A stretch of DNA of 32,500 nucleotides from Chrysomallon squamiferum (GCA_012295275.1 CM022670.1:422501-455000), one strand, 5' to 3'. Shown: positions 21,622-32,500, numbered from the stretch's first letter. The notes: generated by a model from the sequence alone, not told the origin. Program-made: numbers and translations.

Positions 21622-22585
21622 TGTGATGTTGTCAACATATGAACAAACTCAAATTTTAAAAGGTCCTCTAGGAGAAAATTTGAATTTACTTTATAATCAT
21701 TATTAGAAAACATCCCCCTCAAAAAAGAAAAAAAGAAAGAGAGAAAAAATATCCCACTGTAGGAACAACCATAACTAATAAAGTTATAACAGAAAGATAA
21801 AACAAAAAAAATAACATCAGATCAACAATAACGACAACATCATCGTTATTGAAATACAACGTCACTCTTTTCAGATACTGCGGGGGTTTTGGGGTGGGTT
21901 TGTTTGAGTTGCATGTGGTGTGTTGTCGGATTAGTTCTCCTGCATCTCAACAACGAGCTACTTCCCGATTTTAAACACGAATTTGTATATCAAAGTACAT
22001 GCTATGTGTTTTCCTGTCTGAGAAAGAAACTATCCAAAATAAAATCCCGTATTAAAAGTAATCCAATGATTACGTAGTAGCGTGTTTCTTCTCTCGAACC
22101 GTCATCAGAAAAAACTATAATAATAACAGTTAACAGTGAAAGATTTCAACGATCTGTAATTTCCCAAAATGACAAGTACTCAGAAGCCACCAAAAAAAAA
22201 AAAAGAAGAAGAAGAATTCTCATTACTTTCTTCGCTTCCACATAATACAACTTTTTTCTCCTTAAATGGCAGATGTTACGTGACGCGTAGTACTTGCTAG
22301 CATCGCGGGTTCTTCAAACGGGGAATCAGGTTTCTAAATTTACATATTTGTCGTTGTGGTCGATGCGGTCAGTCAGGATGCTGACGTCGTAAAGGGAAGG
22401 AATTTCAAATGATGCATGTTGCCAAGTCGCTATCTTTGATAGAATTTCAGTGTGAGTTTTGTTTAAGTGCTCGACTTCATGCTTAGTTAGCTATCAGTAC
22501 ACAATCGATCTGCCGCTTTGAGAGTTTTCGAAATATCGGAACTCATGATAACGTTTTCGCCTGCTGTAATTAACCTTTTATTTAA
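21622..22585. other. unique sequence with minor purine tracts
   Basis: Purine tracts at about 21720-21750 and 22190-22216. A 62-codon frame at 21889-22077 has no domain. Nothing supported. Confidence 0.45.
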
Positions 22586-22589
22586 TTGC

Positions 22590-23050
22590 CGCCACTCCAC
22601 CACTTAAACACAGCTTTATCTTCCGTCTCTACTCGCACATCAACTTCGGTTTGCTTCCAGTTTCTTTGCTCATAACGCCGGCAATCTTCGAGTTCTCGAG
22701 CAAATAATATCGGCTTGCTTCGACTATTATCGCGCATCAAGTCGGTATGCTTCGAGTTCTTTTGCACACGTCGATTTGCCTCGACACTTTTCGTACATTA
22801 ATTTCGGCTTGCTTCGAGTTTCTTCGCATATCTTGTTGGCTTACCTCGACACTCTTTACACATTAACTTCGGCTTGTTTCGACTAATTTTGCACATTACA
22901 TGGACACGTCCATTTTCACATTATCAGAACACATTCCAGCTCTTCGCACATCAACTTCGGCTTGCTTCGATTTCCTTCGCCTATTAATCTCGGCTCTTTA
23001 CGAGCCTCTTCGGACTTCGTTTTGCGGTGAACACGTGATTAACGTTAGTT
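22590..23050. repeat. 33-bp tandem repeat plus flank, copy 1
   Basis: CGGCTTGCTTCGA-type words begin at 22711, 22743, 22772, 22805, 22837, 22870, 22958 and 22991 (mostly 32-33 bp steps), followed by TTCGCACATTAA-type words. Older units reach back to about 22600. The right flank (TGCGGTGAACACGTGATTAA, 23022 onward) matches the flank of the second locus at 25561. Units of 29 and 32 bp break any reading frame, so the short frames (SACFD periodicity) are probably not coding. Confidence 0.88.
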
Positions 23051-23195
23051 TTAAAAGAATAAACACTTCAGTTTATTTACCAAAATTATCATGCTATTTA
23101 CTTTTATAATGTACTTATAAATATTACATTTATCGGACATTTGTTTGTTGGCATTAATCTCGTACAGCAAACTAAAACAGAGTTAACAGCATGGG
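23051..23195. other. unique sequence
   Basis: Nothing recognised. Confidence 0.4.
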
Positions 23196-23241
23196 CCAGT
23201 AGAGCCTCTAGACTGCCAGTAGAGCCTCTAGACTGCCAGTA
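23196..23241. repeat. exact 20-bp tandem duplication
   Basis: GCCAGTAGAGCCTCTAGACT is present twice in a row, followed by a third GCCAGT. Confidence 0.97.
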
Positions 23242-23411
23242 AGATGGATGTATTAGCTGTTTAGAGAGATGAAAGTTTGCTGTGGTTAGCTGGAGAAAAC
23301 AAATCAAGTGTATCCGTTGTGAACAGAAACTGTAACTTGGTGAACGTAATCCAAGATCCAAACAGACCTAATTACTTAGCAACGAATCAAAATCTATTTC
23401 AGATTCAGGTC

Positions 23412-23720
23412 ATGATGATGATGATGATAATTAATACAACAATAACATCAGTGATGATGAAAAAAAATCTAAAGTAATAAGAAGCAGCCAAACAGTAACA
23501 GTAATAACAGTAAGAATATAAAGAATAATAATCATTATAGTAATAGCAATGATGACTAATGATGATGATGATGATAATAATAATAATCATGATAATATGA
23601 TGATAATAATACTGTCAAATGTAACAGTGATGACAATAAGAACAGTAATTATAGTCGTAATATAATTATTATAACGATGATATTAATAACAGCCACGACA
23701 ACGTCAGTAATATTAATAAG
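23412..23720. repeat. degenerate GAT/AAT/AGTAAT repeats
   Basis: ATG/GAT triplets at about 23412-23432 and 23555-23590, with AGTAATAACAG-type diverged units between and after. Confidence 0.85.
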
Positions 23721-24094
23721 ACGCTTTATTCTACGTCTTTCCATTAAGCAGCCTCGCTACACTGGACGATTTTAAATTTCATTTACGAGGACTGAGCGTG
23801 TAAACACAATAAATTAAGTGTGTCTGCTTGGAAGTAATTCCCTACATCCGCTGACGCGCCGCCACTATGACGCTCCGCCATTATTTTCTTCCTTTTATTT
23901 TTTACTCTCCACAAATTTCGTTTCACTAACACCAGTATTGCGTGCTGCTCACAATGCGCAAGACAAAATACAGGAACCTCCGATTGCAGTTTTACTGCCG
24001 CAGTGCACCGATCTGATCTCATCCTTTGCAAATATAGTTTTGTTTCTTTTAAAGCAATCACGATTCGGTTCTCACTGGAAAAATAAAATTTAAA
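23721..24094. other. unique sequence, moderately CpG-bearing
   Basis: CGCTGACGCGCCGCCA near 23850 is a GC-rich spot. Overlapping frames on both strands (23818-24093 plus, 23783-24262 minus) have no domain, and the minus frame is split by a poly-F run from the A tract. Confidence 0.4.
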
Positions 24095-24121
24095 GAAAAA
24101 AAAAAAAAAAAAAAAAAAAAA
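24095..24121. repeat. poly-A run (27)
   Basis: A homopolymer. Confidence 0.95.
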
Positions 24122-24273
24122 GAAATCGAAGAATCGTGAGGAGGATGTTAGAGATATAGGATTTACAGTTTGAGTTTCATTGTTGGTGTTTTGATCGTAG
24201 GCTAATTTCGTGAGCGGGATGTAGAAGATGGAGGGGCATGACACAAGGGAGAAATAAATCAATAAAGGCTGCC

Positions 24274-24292
24274 AATATACGTCACGTATATT
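24274..24292. promoter_or_regulatory. 19-bp near-perfect palindrome with CRE-like centre
   Basis: AATATACGTCACGTATATT has 9-bp arms that are exact reverse complements around one central C. It contains TACGTCA (CRE/ATF-like) and CACGTA. It lies about 140 bp from a YY1-like site, at the other end of a candidate minus-strand exon. Confidence 0.4.
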
Positions 24293-24305
24293 TAACTAGT
24301 TACCA

Positions 24306-24434
24306 TTACCAAGCAGGATTTCGTTTTGAAGAAAACGAATTGCTTTCAGTGCTGTATTTCAATTGGGTAACGCAGCGATGGAAGGTAACCACGTCAGTGA
24401 CCGCCAGTTTCATTCTTGTAAGGCCGGCCGCCAT
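24306..24434 (-). CDS. candidate first coding exon at a YY1-like start
   Basis: On the minus strand AAGATGGCGGCC places an ATG at 24434 in an ideal context (A at -3, G at +4) inside a near-consensus YY1 element. YY1 elements in metazoan genes often overlap the first ATG. The frame runs 42 codons (MAAGLTRMKLAVTDVVTFHR at the start) to TAA at 24306. A donor-like GTAATG at 24308 overlaps the stop, so the frame could be an exon spliced at its end. The segment is GC-richer than its surroundings. No domain is recognised and no second exon was found, so the YY1 site is better supported than the coding call. Confidence 0.27.
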   Translation of the reverse strand: MAAGLTRMKLAVTDVVTFHRCVTQLKYSTESNSFSSKRNPAW

Positions 24435-24639
24435 CTTGATCAGACGAGCAGAGATCACCTCGCTGTAATGAATGTGAGAAACGCTTTAAATGTCTCTGTA
24501 GATCAGCAAGGATTTAACAAGTTTCGCAATTAATCTGTTAACCCTTCACGACATTTTCAATTTCTAAGATTGGAAGCTCGTTTCTGTAATACACGCTGAT
24601 GAATAGAATCTCGCAGACAGACACAGCTGCGTGCGACCA

Positions 24640-25238
<599 letters not shown>

Positions 25239-25261
25239 TTTTTTTTTTTTTTTTTTTTTTT
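25239..25261. repeat. poly-T run (23)
   Basis: T homopolymer. Confidence 0.95.
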
Positions 25262-25399
25262 CTATGTCTCTCTCGTTTATCTGAATGTCAAAAAAACTAT
25301 AATAAAGTATAAAATTAATAAAATTAAAATAAATTAATAAAAAAATAATGAAATAAACAACATATATATAATTCTTCAGCTTTTCTGGACTCTCAATTT

Positions 25400-25600
25400 G
25401 TCTTCACTGCGCACTTCACAATTGTTTCAATTAATTTCGGCCATCATCGACTGTGTTCGTACATTACCATCGGCTTGCTTCGACTGTCTTCGCACATTAA
25501 AATCGGCTCGTCTCGAGATTCTTCGCACATCAATTTCGACTCTGTTCGCACGCAGATTAGGCGAAAACGTGATTTGCGTTACGGTAGCCATTGCAAACAC
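25400..25600. repeat. 33-bp tandem repeat plus flank, copy 2
   Basis: Unit starts at 25438, 25471, 25504 and 25537 are exactly 33 bp apart and carry the same words as 22711-22991 (CGGCTTGCTTCGAC, TTCGCACATTAA). The right flank GCGAAAACGTGATTTGCGTT at 25561 corresponds to that of copy 1, so the two loci are copies of one family and not independent expansions. Here 33 bp gives 11 codons and a frame stays open (consensus SACFDCLRTLK), but copy 1 does not keep that frame. Confidence 0.88.
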
Positions 25601-26014
25601 TTATCAGCGGTCTGTAATAGCCTCGCCTTTCCTCTTGGCTACTTCTTGATTTATGACAAGATTACCAACAGCTGGCCTATTGATTTCATTACAAATATTG
25701 TGTGTGAATTGCTGCCCTAAAACAAAAGCAAATAATTACTTCATCTGACGTGTTGGGCTATATTTCCATATAGTTTATTGATGCATTTGCTCGTGGCAAC
25801 GAAGTAAGTCCATCCGTTTTATCATCTTCTGGCTAGAGGTTTCTGGTGTCCTATTTGTAACACACGCCTTATTTAGAGCTTTAGGCGACATTCACAAACA
25901 CTGTTATGTTGAAAATAATCTTCTAACAGATATGTATAAGGTCTCGGTAAACAAGTGAACAAATATTCAGTTATATATTTATTCCTCCATCCTGAAAAAA
26001 GCGAGATGGTTTCC
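25601..26014. other. unique sequence
   Basis: Nothing recognised. Confidence 0.5.
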
Positions 26015-26255
26015 CCGCTGGATCTGCGCTGAATGTCACTCCTCGGTGAATCCGCGCCTCAAATCAGTTTCCACTGGAACCCTCCTGTAAATGTCAGTCT
26101 CTAACAGATCAACACTTGACATCATTTACAAATATTACTAAATATTACTCCCCATTGAATCCGTGCAAATTTTAAATTCCAACTGGATCCGCGTTTGACG
26201 TCATATTCCAGTGGATTTGCCCTAGACGCACACTGCAGAAGATCCACTCCTGGTT
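26015..26255. repeat. degenerate 28-bp tandem repeat
   Basis: TGGATCYGCGC-type words recur at 26019, 26047, 26075, 26156, 26184, 26212 and about 26240, all in 28-bp register apart from a slightly shortened middle. TGAATGTCA/TGACGTCA words follow at a fixed distance. TGACGTCA at 26196-26203 is a perfect CRE palindrome. GC-richer than its surroundings. Confidence 0.82.
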
Positions 26256-26452
26256 AATATGAGTCAAGTTTATCAACAGAAAGATAAGCTCTGCTGAAGA
26301 TGGTCTTTATGATTTATGATCGATAAACGTGTTTTTTTAATGTTTATTTTGTGTCATATTTCAGTTTTTGATTAGTTAATGCAGTAAAAAAAACCCGCCT
26401 AAGTTATAGATTTTATCATTAAAAAAGATAAAGAACATTCTATGAAGAGTAC
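26256..26452. other. unique sequence
   Basis: Nothing recognised. Confidence 0.5.
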
Positions 26453-26510
26453 ATACTTGTGTAGTTTCAAAGCGATAAAATGGCTTTACACAAAACAAAA
26501 ATTTATATAT
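26453..26510 (+). repeat. dispersed 58-bp sequence, copy 2
   Basis: Second copy of 24877-24934 (three substitutions), here without large (TA)n arrays; only a short TATAT then T7 follows. Confidence 0.93.
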
Positions 26511-26760
26511 TTTTTTAACATTTAATCTATGGTCTTAGATAAGGATCAAATAAACGAAAAGAGAGGAAACTATTTTCTCACTGGAGATTGGTTTTCAGTT
26601 TTTGATTAGCGGCAAAGGTTCAAGGGATATCATGTACCACGACATTTGATAAATCTGTCGCGGAGCTCCAGATGGAATGGGCAAAAGACAATTGAGCGTA
26701 CTGGGGACAAATTACCTCGCGATAACCACAAAGCATATGACGTCTTTACTAATTATTATG

Positions 26761-27043
26761 ACGTATGTATGTATGTATGTATGTGTTTATATATATATAT
26801 ATATATGTTTCTATATATGTATGTAGATAGGTATGTGTATAATAATAATAATAACAACAACAACACTAACAACAATAATAATAATAATAACAGTATAATA
26901 ATTATTATCAGTGACAACAAGAACAGCATCATCATCAACAACAACACTAATAATAACAATAACAACACTAATAATAACAACAACAACAACAACAACAACA
27001 ATAATAATAATAACAACAATAATAATATTAATAATAATAATGA
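26761..27043. repeat. (TATG)n/(TA)n then (AAT/AAC)n array
   Basis: GTAT and TA microsatellites at 26761-26835, then about 200 bp of mixed AAT and AAC triplets. The 158- and 131-codon frames across it (poly-Asn, poly-Leu) are artefacts. Confidence 0.97.
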
Positions 27044-27334
27044 TAGGGCGTTTTGGTTAATCGGTAACTGGGTATATTCTGCATGTTCAACTTTTGACCA
27101 ACGAGTCTGCAGTTGTAAATGAGAAAATGAATTATTAACGATATGCCACACTCGCTATTTGACAGTCCGCATACCATCACTCATCATGCATTTCACATTA
27201 CACACAGCTCACAACCTCGTGTCCACTGTGTTTAGACAAGCATGAGATTCTCAAGAAGGGTCGTAAAGTATCTGACCAAGATAAATTAACATAAAAACAA
27301 AAACGACGCATACACTGATATTGTTACAGTCTTC
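27044..27334. other. unique sequence
   Basis: Nothing recognised. Confidence 0.5.
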
Positions 27335-27349
27335 GTGTGTGTATGTGTT

Positions 27350-27436
<87 letters not shown>

Positions 27437-27443
27437 GAGAGAG
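27335..27443. repeat. (TG)n-(GA)n compound microsatellite
   Basis: TG-rich 27335-27383 then GA with GGGA interruptions to 27443. Confidence 0.97.
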
Positions 27444-27551
27444 ACATAAACACATACAAATATGCAAGTTATAGGATACAAATATACTGATAATCATACA
27501 AATATATGAATAAACATACATATATAAAATGATATATAAATACGAATACCC

Positions 27552-27553
<2 letters not shown>

Positions 27554-27632
<79 letters not shown>
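27554..27632. repeat. (AC)39 microsatellite
   Basis: 79 nt of uninterrupted AC, the reverse complement of the TG array about 170 bp upstream. Confidence 0.98.
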
Positions 27633-27636
<4 letters not shown>

Positions 27637-27999
27637 CTACACTTATACACAATTACAAAAAGAAGCCCAATCACAGACAAATACATAGAAATAATTACAG
27701 AGAAAAACCAGGAACTTCGAGTATCAAACAAATAACTCTTTCTGGAAACTGTCAATTGATTTCCTAATGGGTTGTATCTTGGCCATTTTAAGTCTTGGTG
27801 CCTGAAGCGGCGGAGAGAATTGCGTTTATTCACAATTTTGCGTTTGCTGTGTTGTGTCCTCGTGAATCTGGCAGAGTCGTCCACTGGACGTTTTGCCACG
27901 GGCGTCACAAATCTAGAGACGTGTCAATGCGAGGTTCACAACGTTTCCCTTTCAAACGAATGTTAGTTTGGCTGTCAATCAAATATTTTTTCGTTTCTT
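27633..27999. other. unique, GC-richer patch
   Basis: About 27790-27960 is CpG-bearing and open in several frames on both strands. The minus frame at 27908 would need a GTG start and runs into the AC array. No splice-bounded exon stands out. Confidence 0.35.
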
Positions 28000-28025
28000 T
28001 TTCTTTTTCTTCTCTTTTCTTTCTT

Positions 28026-28068
<43 letters not shown>

Positions 28069-28960
28069 CTCTGAATTTTGTTGTTTATATACATAAATAA
28101 AACTAATATTTTTTTCTTTCTTTCTTTCTATCTATTTCAAAAAGTATTCTTCTTTTTATTTTTTTCTCTTTTTATTTTATTCTTTTTCTTTTCTTATATT
28201 AAAAAAAATTACTTTTTCTTTTATTAATTAATTAGGAGAATAATTCTCGGCTATCGATCAAATTTTTTTTTTTTTTTTTTTTTTCGTTTCATATTTATAT
28301 TTATTTTATTTTGATAAATCTACTAGCCGATTTCTTTTTAGCTTTTGATTTGTTTTTATAAATAAATAAGATGATATTTGTTTTGATGACTGTCGATCAG
28401 TTTTCTTTCTTTCTTTATTTATTTCTGTATTTAATTTTGTTTGTAAATAAATGTGTCGAAATTTTGTTCTTCTGGCAATGTTTTTTTTTTAATCTTTGTT
28501 TTTAATTTCCTTCTTTTCTTTACTGAATAAGGTTGATTTTTTTTTTTTTTTCGTTTTCACTTTTCTTTTTATTAACTTTTGCTAATAAATATAATATTTA
28601 TTAGTTCGGCATTCACTACAAATTTCTTTTCTTTTCTTTTATTTTTTTTTATTTTGCCACTTCTTTATTTTAAGTTTGTTAAATAACTAAGGAAAACTTC
28701 TTGTTTTTTAAATAATTATATCAAATATTTGTTTCTTAATTTTGTTTTGTTTTTGTAAATTTGTAAAATGAATTTATTTAACTGTTGATAAAAAAAAAAA
28801 TCTTTTAGCTTTTTCTTTACTTTTGTTTTTATAATATTTTTGTAAAAAGGCAAATACATTTTCGGTATTTAATCAGAATTTTTCTTTTACTACAATTTTT
28901 TTTTTTTTTTTTTTTAATTATTTTCTGTTTTTTTGCTACTTTTCTTTTTCATCCTGTGGA
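28000..28960. repeat. T-rich low-complexity kilobase
   Basis: T41 at 28028-28068, T22 at 28263-28284 and many TTTCT/TTTTC stretches. The plus strand is strongly pyrimidine-biased. Confidence 0.9.
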
Positions 28961-29534
28961 ATGATCGGTGTATCATTTTAAACTGCAGAAACTTAGATTT
29001 GTGTTTCTAAAATACGTATCCCCTAAAGCATTGTCAGCAGATTTTGTTTTGTTTGAATTTGTTCGAGCCAACTGCAGCTGTGTCCAACAGTTTGTTAAAA
29101 ATCTTCAAAATCTTTTGCTTTTTTCCTATTTCGATTTATTTTTAATTCTATTCTGAAAGTTTTGTTAAAAAATAATCCAATTAGAGCCAAAAAAAGAGAG
29201 CAAAAGAGCGAAAATGTCTCAACAAAAAATAAAAAAAAAAATAAAAAAAAATAGGTAGAAGAAAAAACAAAAGAAAAAAGAAGAATATTTTCAATTAAAA
29301 ACAAACATTATTTTCCTTTGATATTAATTTCAGATGTCATCACTGTTAATATATGAGTTTTATTCGTTTATTTCTTCCTGAGTCACATTCCACGAGGACA
29401 TTAGAATGTGCCGTGACGGACCAAGCTTGTTAGTTCTCCAATTTGTGCTAACCGATGTTTGAAATAGGAACACGTACGTACTCTAATTTATTTTGTGTTC
29501 TCCCAAACAGACAGGGCATATTGATCGATAATAC
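28961..29534. other. unique sequence with A-rich segment
   Basis: A-rich (AAAAT/AAAGA) at 29185-29285. Nothing else recognised. Confidence 0.45.
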
Positions 29535-29622
29535 AGACTCACTGGTAATGTAAAACCATTACACTTCTTATAACAAAGTCCCAAGTCTCATACGGCTCTG
29601 GGATCGAATCCCAGTAACTCTA
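29535..29622 (+). tRNA. degenerate tRNA-like sequence or SINE head
   Basis: CTGGGATCGAATCCCAG (29598-29614) has exact T-arm geometry: a 5-bp stem and 7-nt loop matching the Pol III B box at all but one position. Upstream, TGGT (29543-29546) and ACCA (29555-29558) form a 4-bp D stem around an 8-nt loop. AGACTCA (29535-29541) pairs at five of seven positions with TAACTCT (29615-29621). The anticodon arm is poor (only a possible ACTT/AAGT stem) and the variable region is long, so it is not a functional tRNA. A tRNA pseudogene or the head of a tRNA-derived SINE fits. Confidence 0.45.
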
Positions 29623-30521
<899 letters not shown>

Positions 30522-30674
30522 ATGGAAACGTTGGCATCAGCGAGTCGCCACTTCAATACATTGATCCTTACGAAATCGAGAAAACCCTTGGGCTTGGATT
30601 ATAATAAATGGGCCGGCTGCATTTGGTTCCAACAGTCGAAGCTACAGAGAATTTCTTTTCAGTTTGATCCAGTG
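30522..30674 (+). CDS. best candidate first coding exon, product unknown
   Basis: ATG at 30522 has a strong eukaryotic context (TTAAGATGG: A at -3, G at +4). An in-frame TAA 9 nt upstream fixes it as the earliest start. The frame runs 51 codons to a textbook donor (CCAGTG, then GTAAGT at 30675), leaving a phase-0 exon; read through, it would stop at TAA 30684-30686. The peptide begins METLASASRHF and contains a W/F-rich stretch, NKWAGCIWFQQSKL, near residues 29-42. The first 24 residues are basic and hydroxyl-rich with one acid, which would suit a mitochondrial leader. GC is near 45% by eye against about 30% around it. No family is recognised, and the next exon would lie beyond this window or was not found. 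Confidence 0.4.
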
Positions 30675-31530
30675 GTAAGTGATTAAAACTACAAACGTCA
30701 ACAAATTGATTCATTTTGGATTTCGATCATTAGGAATGTGATATGAACGTGTGATATATTTTCGTGGTGATCGTTATTTCATATCTTGTGCATTCTACAT
30801 GACGAATTATTATTACGATCACTGGTGTCGACTTTATGGTAATCAAAGAATATTTAGCATTGTCGTTGTCAGAATCGGTAATCATACAGAGACTATTTTC
30901 TCATTTTAATTTTTATAATGTTGAGGTTGGTGCCGTACATATGGTTTCCTTTCTCTTGATTAGTGTAATGCTGTACTAATTTAGACATCTGTCTGTTGCC
31001 ATGATTATTTAAGCATCGTGTGCGCATGTCATTTCGAGTAAGGAGAGATTTCCTTAATTCTATTTAGGACGTCAGTAAATGCGCAGTTTACTCTAATGAT
31101 AATATCAGTAACGCTGTTTATGCATTTCTAAATATAGACGGATAAACTGGAAGTGAATGCACACACGAACATATAAATAAGTATTTATAGAAACACGACT
31201 TGTACTGAAATAGCCATACAGATAGACATATGCAAGGATATATAAATTTGACATGTATCCACATAAAAGCAAGCAAACACATGTATACATATACATACAC
31301 AGACGTTTTTATTCATTTATTTATTATACTTGTCTTTTTCAGTTTTCATAACCAATCTATATTCATTTTATTTGCGAATTCAAATACGTACGACATGAAA
31401 TTATGTCCTGTCACGATAACACATTACATTCAATGTTCTCTTTAATTATCGAAACTACAAGCGTCGCCAAGAAGGGTTAGCAAGGACCTCGATTACCATT
31501 TTCAGCTCTTCTGTGACAGTAATGTTGAAC
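30675..31530. other. unique sequence (intron if the exon at 30522 is real)
   Basis: An acceptor-like CTTTTTCAG at about 31342 is followed by a stop after two codons in phase 0, so it does not continue the candidate exon. Minor TACA text near 31270-31305. Confidence 0.4.
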
Positions 31531-31566
31531 AGAAAGGAAAGAAAGCAAAAACAGCATTTCCTTTCT
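31531..31566. other. perfect 10-bp inverted repeat
   Basis: AGAAAGGAAA (31531-31540) pairs with TTTCCTTTCT (31557-31566) around a 16-nt loop. The arms are purine and pyrimidine strands. Confidence 0.8.
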
Positions 31567-31579
31567 AAGACTGAAACCT

Positions 31580-32060
31580 TCATTCTTTTTTTTTTTTTCA
31601 TGATGTAAGAGCTTTTCTTTTTTTCCTTTCCAATTTAAATTTCAATCATTCTTTCTTTCTTTTTTTTTTTTCTTTAATAATCATATATTTAATATTTCTG
31701 CCATTCTTTATTTTTCTATTTTAAACTGTCTTTTCACCGCTATTTATTTGATTTAAAATTTCTGTCTTATGATTTTTATTATTCCTCCCCACAATACGCT
31801 TTCTGTCTTTTTCTCAGAGATATATTTTTCATTCTTCGAGTTAATTTCTTTATTTTCTCAATTTTTTCACAGATGCATCCCAAAATCCTTCATTCATCCA
31901 TCCATCTATTCATTCTTTCATTCATATTTCCTTTCTTTGATTTTTTCTCTTTCTACTTTCTTTCTAACATTATTTCTTCCTTCGTTACTTTATCCTACAT
32001 CTTCCTTCTTTTTTTTTTTTCTGTTGTAAGCTCTTTTCCATTTCTTCTCATACTTAAATT
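31580..32060. repeat. pyrimidine-rich low-complexity tract
   Basis: T and C dominate the plus strand, with several T11-T12 runs and TTCATTCATCCATCCATC near 31890-31910. The two phenylalanine/serine-rich frames here are compositional. Confidence 0.88.
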
Positions 32061-32500
32061 TCCTTTTAATCTTTCTCTGTCACAAACTACATTTCTTTCA
32101 TTTCCAAGGTATGAGGATAAAACCGAAGATTATAAATTAAAGAAAATATTTTGCGCTGTAATTTAAATATTCTTTGATTTCAAGAAGTCACAAGTCTGCT
32201 TTGCCAGAGGCAAACTGATGACCTAGATCAATAACAAAACTAATATGTAGAAAATAGTGGGTTTTTAAAAAAACAACAAAAAAAAACATTTTCGAGCGAA
32301 TGTTAAGTCGAATGACGTCATTTCGTTGACGAATCTTGAAATAGCAAGAGATTACCTATAGTTGCGGAAACAGATACGGTAAACATATTTCTGTATTCCT
32401 AAGGTAAATTTTTGTTTTTCAATCTAACATTCTAACACAATAACCCCAATACTAATGTTGTCAGATAACTTCAACTCTGGTTTGTTTTATTTACCAAGTC
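32061..32500. other. unique AT-rich sequence
   Basis: Nothing recognised. Confidence 0.5.

Noticed and set aside
23783-24262. 159-codon minus-strand frame
   Set aside because: Split by poly-F from an A27 run; overlaps another open frame on the opposite strand; no domain or codon signal.
26646-27151. 158-codon plus and 131-codon minus frames, the plus one among the longest in the window
   Set aside because: Both are mostly poly-Asn or poly-Leu from the (AAT/AAC)n array, and the plus frame begins at a TTG, not an ATG.
27552-27908. 118-codon minus frame with a basic N-terminal half
   Set aside because: Begins at GTG, ends as poly-CV from the (AC)39 array; no splice-bounded segment found.

Overview
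This window reads as non-coding metazoan nuclear DNA. It is roughly two-thirds A+T and full of long microsatellites, homopolymer runs and minisatellites. There is no bacterial-style gene packing, no long open reading frame free of simple repeats, and no recognisable protein domain on either strand. The mix of (CT)n, (CA)n, (TATG)n, (AAT/AAC)n and tRNA-derived SINE-like pieces would suit a cephalopod or other mollusc, but that is an inference from texture, not from a marker gene.

Layout: 246-1888 is a minisatellite with a 35-bp unit (about 47 copies). 2241-3450 is a long purine-biased tract of poly-A, (AAT)n and (AAG)n. 4.2-9.3 kb is mostly unique AT-rich DNA with short microsatellites, one 11-bp perfect hairpin (7101-7131), a SINE-like tRNA remnant on the minus strand (8270-8350) and a small CpG-rich patch with open frames (8366-8490). 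9.75-10.08 kb is a worn ~47-bp tandem repeat. 10.9-13.3 kb carries (CT)n, TTC/ATA/GAA and (TACA)n arrays. 13.6-14.5 kb is a ~25-bp minisatellite. 14.5-16.9 kb is unique apart from short repeats. 16.88-17.58 kb is a worn 41-bp minisatellite, followed by (CT)n(CA)n. 18-22.5 kb is mostly unique, with a CpG-rich YY1-like patch near 20.2 kb and a candidate TTAA-flanked MITE at 21435-21621. 22.6-26.5 kb holds two copies of a family built on a 33-bp tandem unit, two copies of a separate 58-bp dispersed sequence, a 28-bp tandem repeat and large (TA)n/(GA)n arrays. 26.8-30.0 kb is dominated by (AAT/AAC)n, (TG)n(GA)n, (CA)n, a T-rich kilobase, a tRNA-like remnant (29535-29622) and a 127-nt (CT)n. 31.6-32.1 kb is pyrimidine-rich.

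No gene is certain. The best coding candidate is a possible first coding exon on the plus strand at 30522-30674, with a strong start context and a consensus GTAAGT donor. Weaker candidates are at 15147-15266 (+), 24306-24434 (-), 8366-8490 (+), 4788-4949 (-) and 10235-10378 (+). They share no visible pathway or operon logic. The most unusual property of the window is the number of unrelated minisatellites (units of about 24, 25, 28, 33, 35, 41 and 47 bp) within 32.5 kb. Some of them have higher-order structure or a hairpin-forming core.
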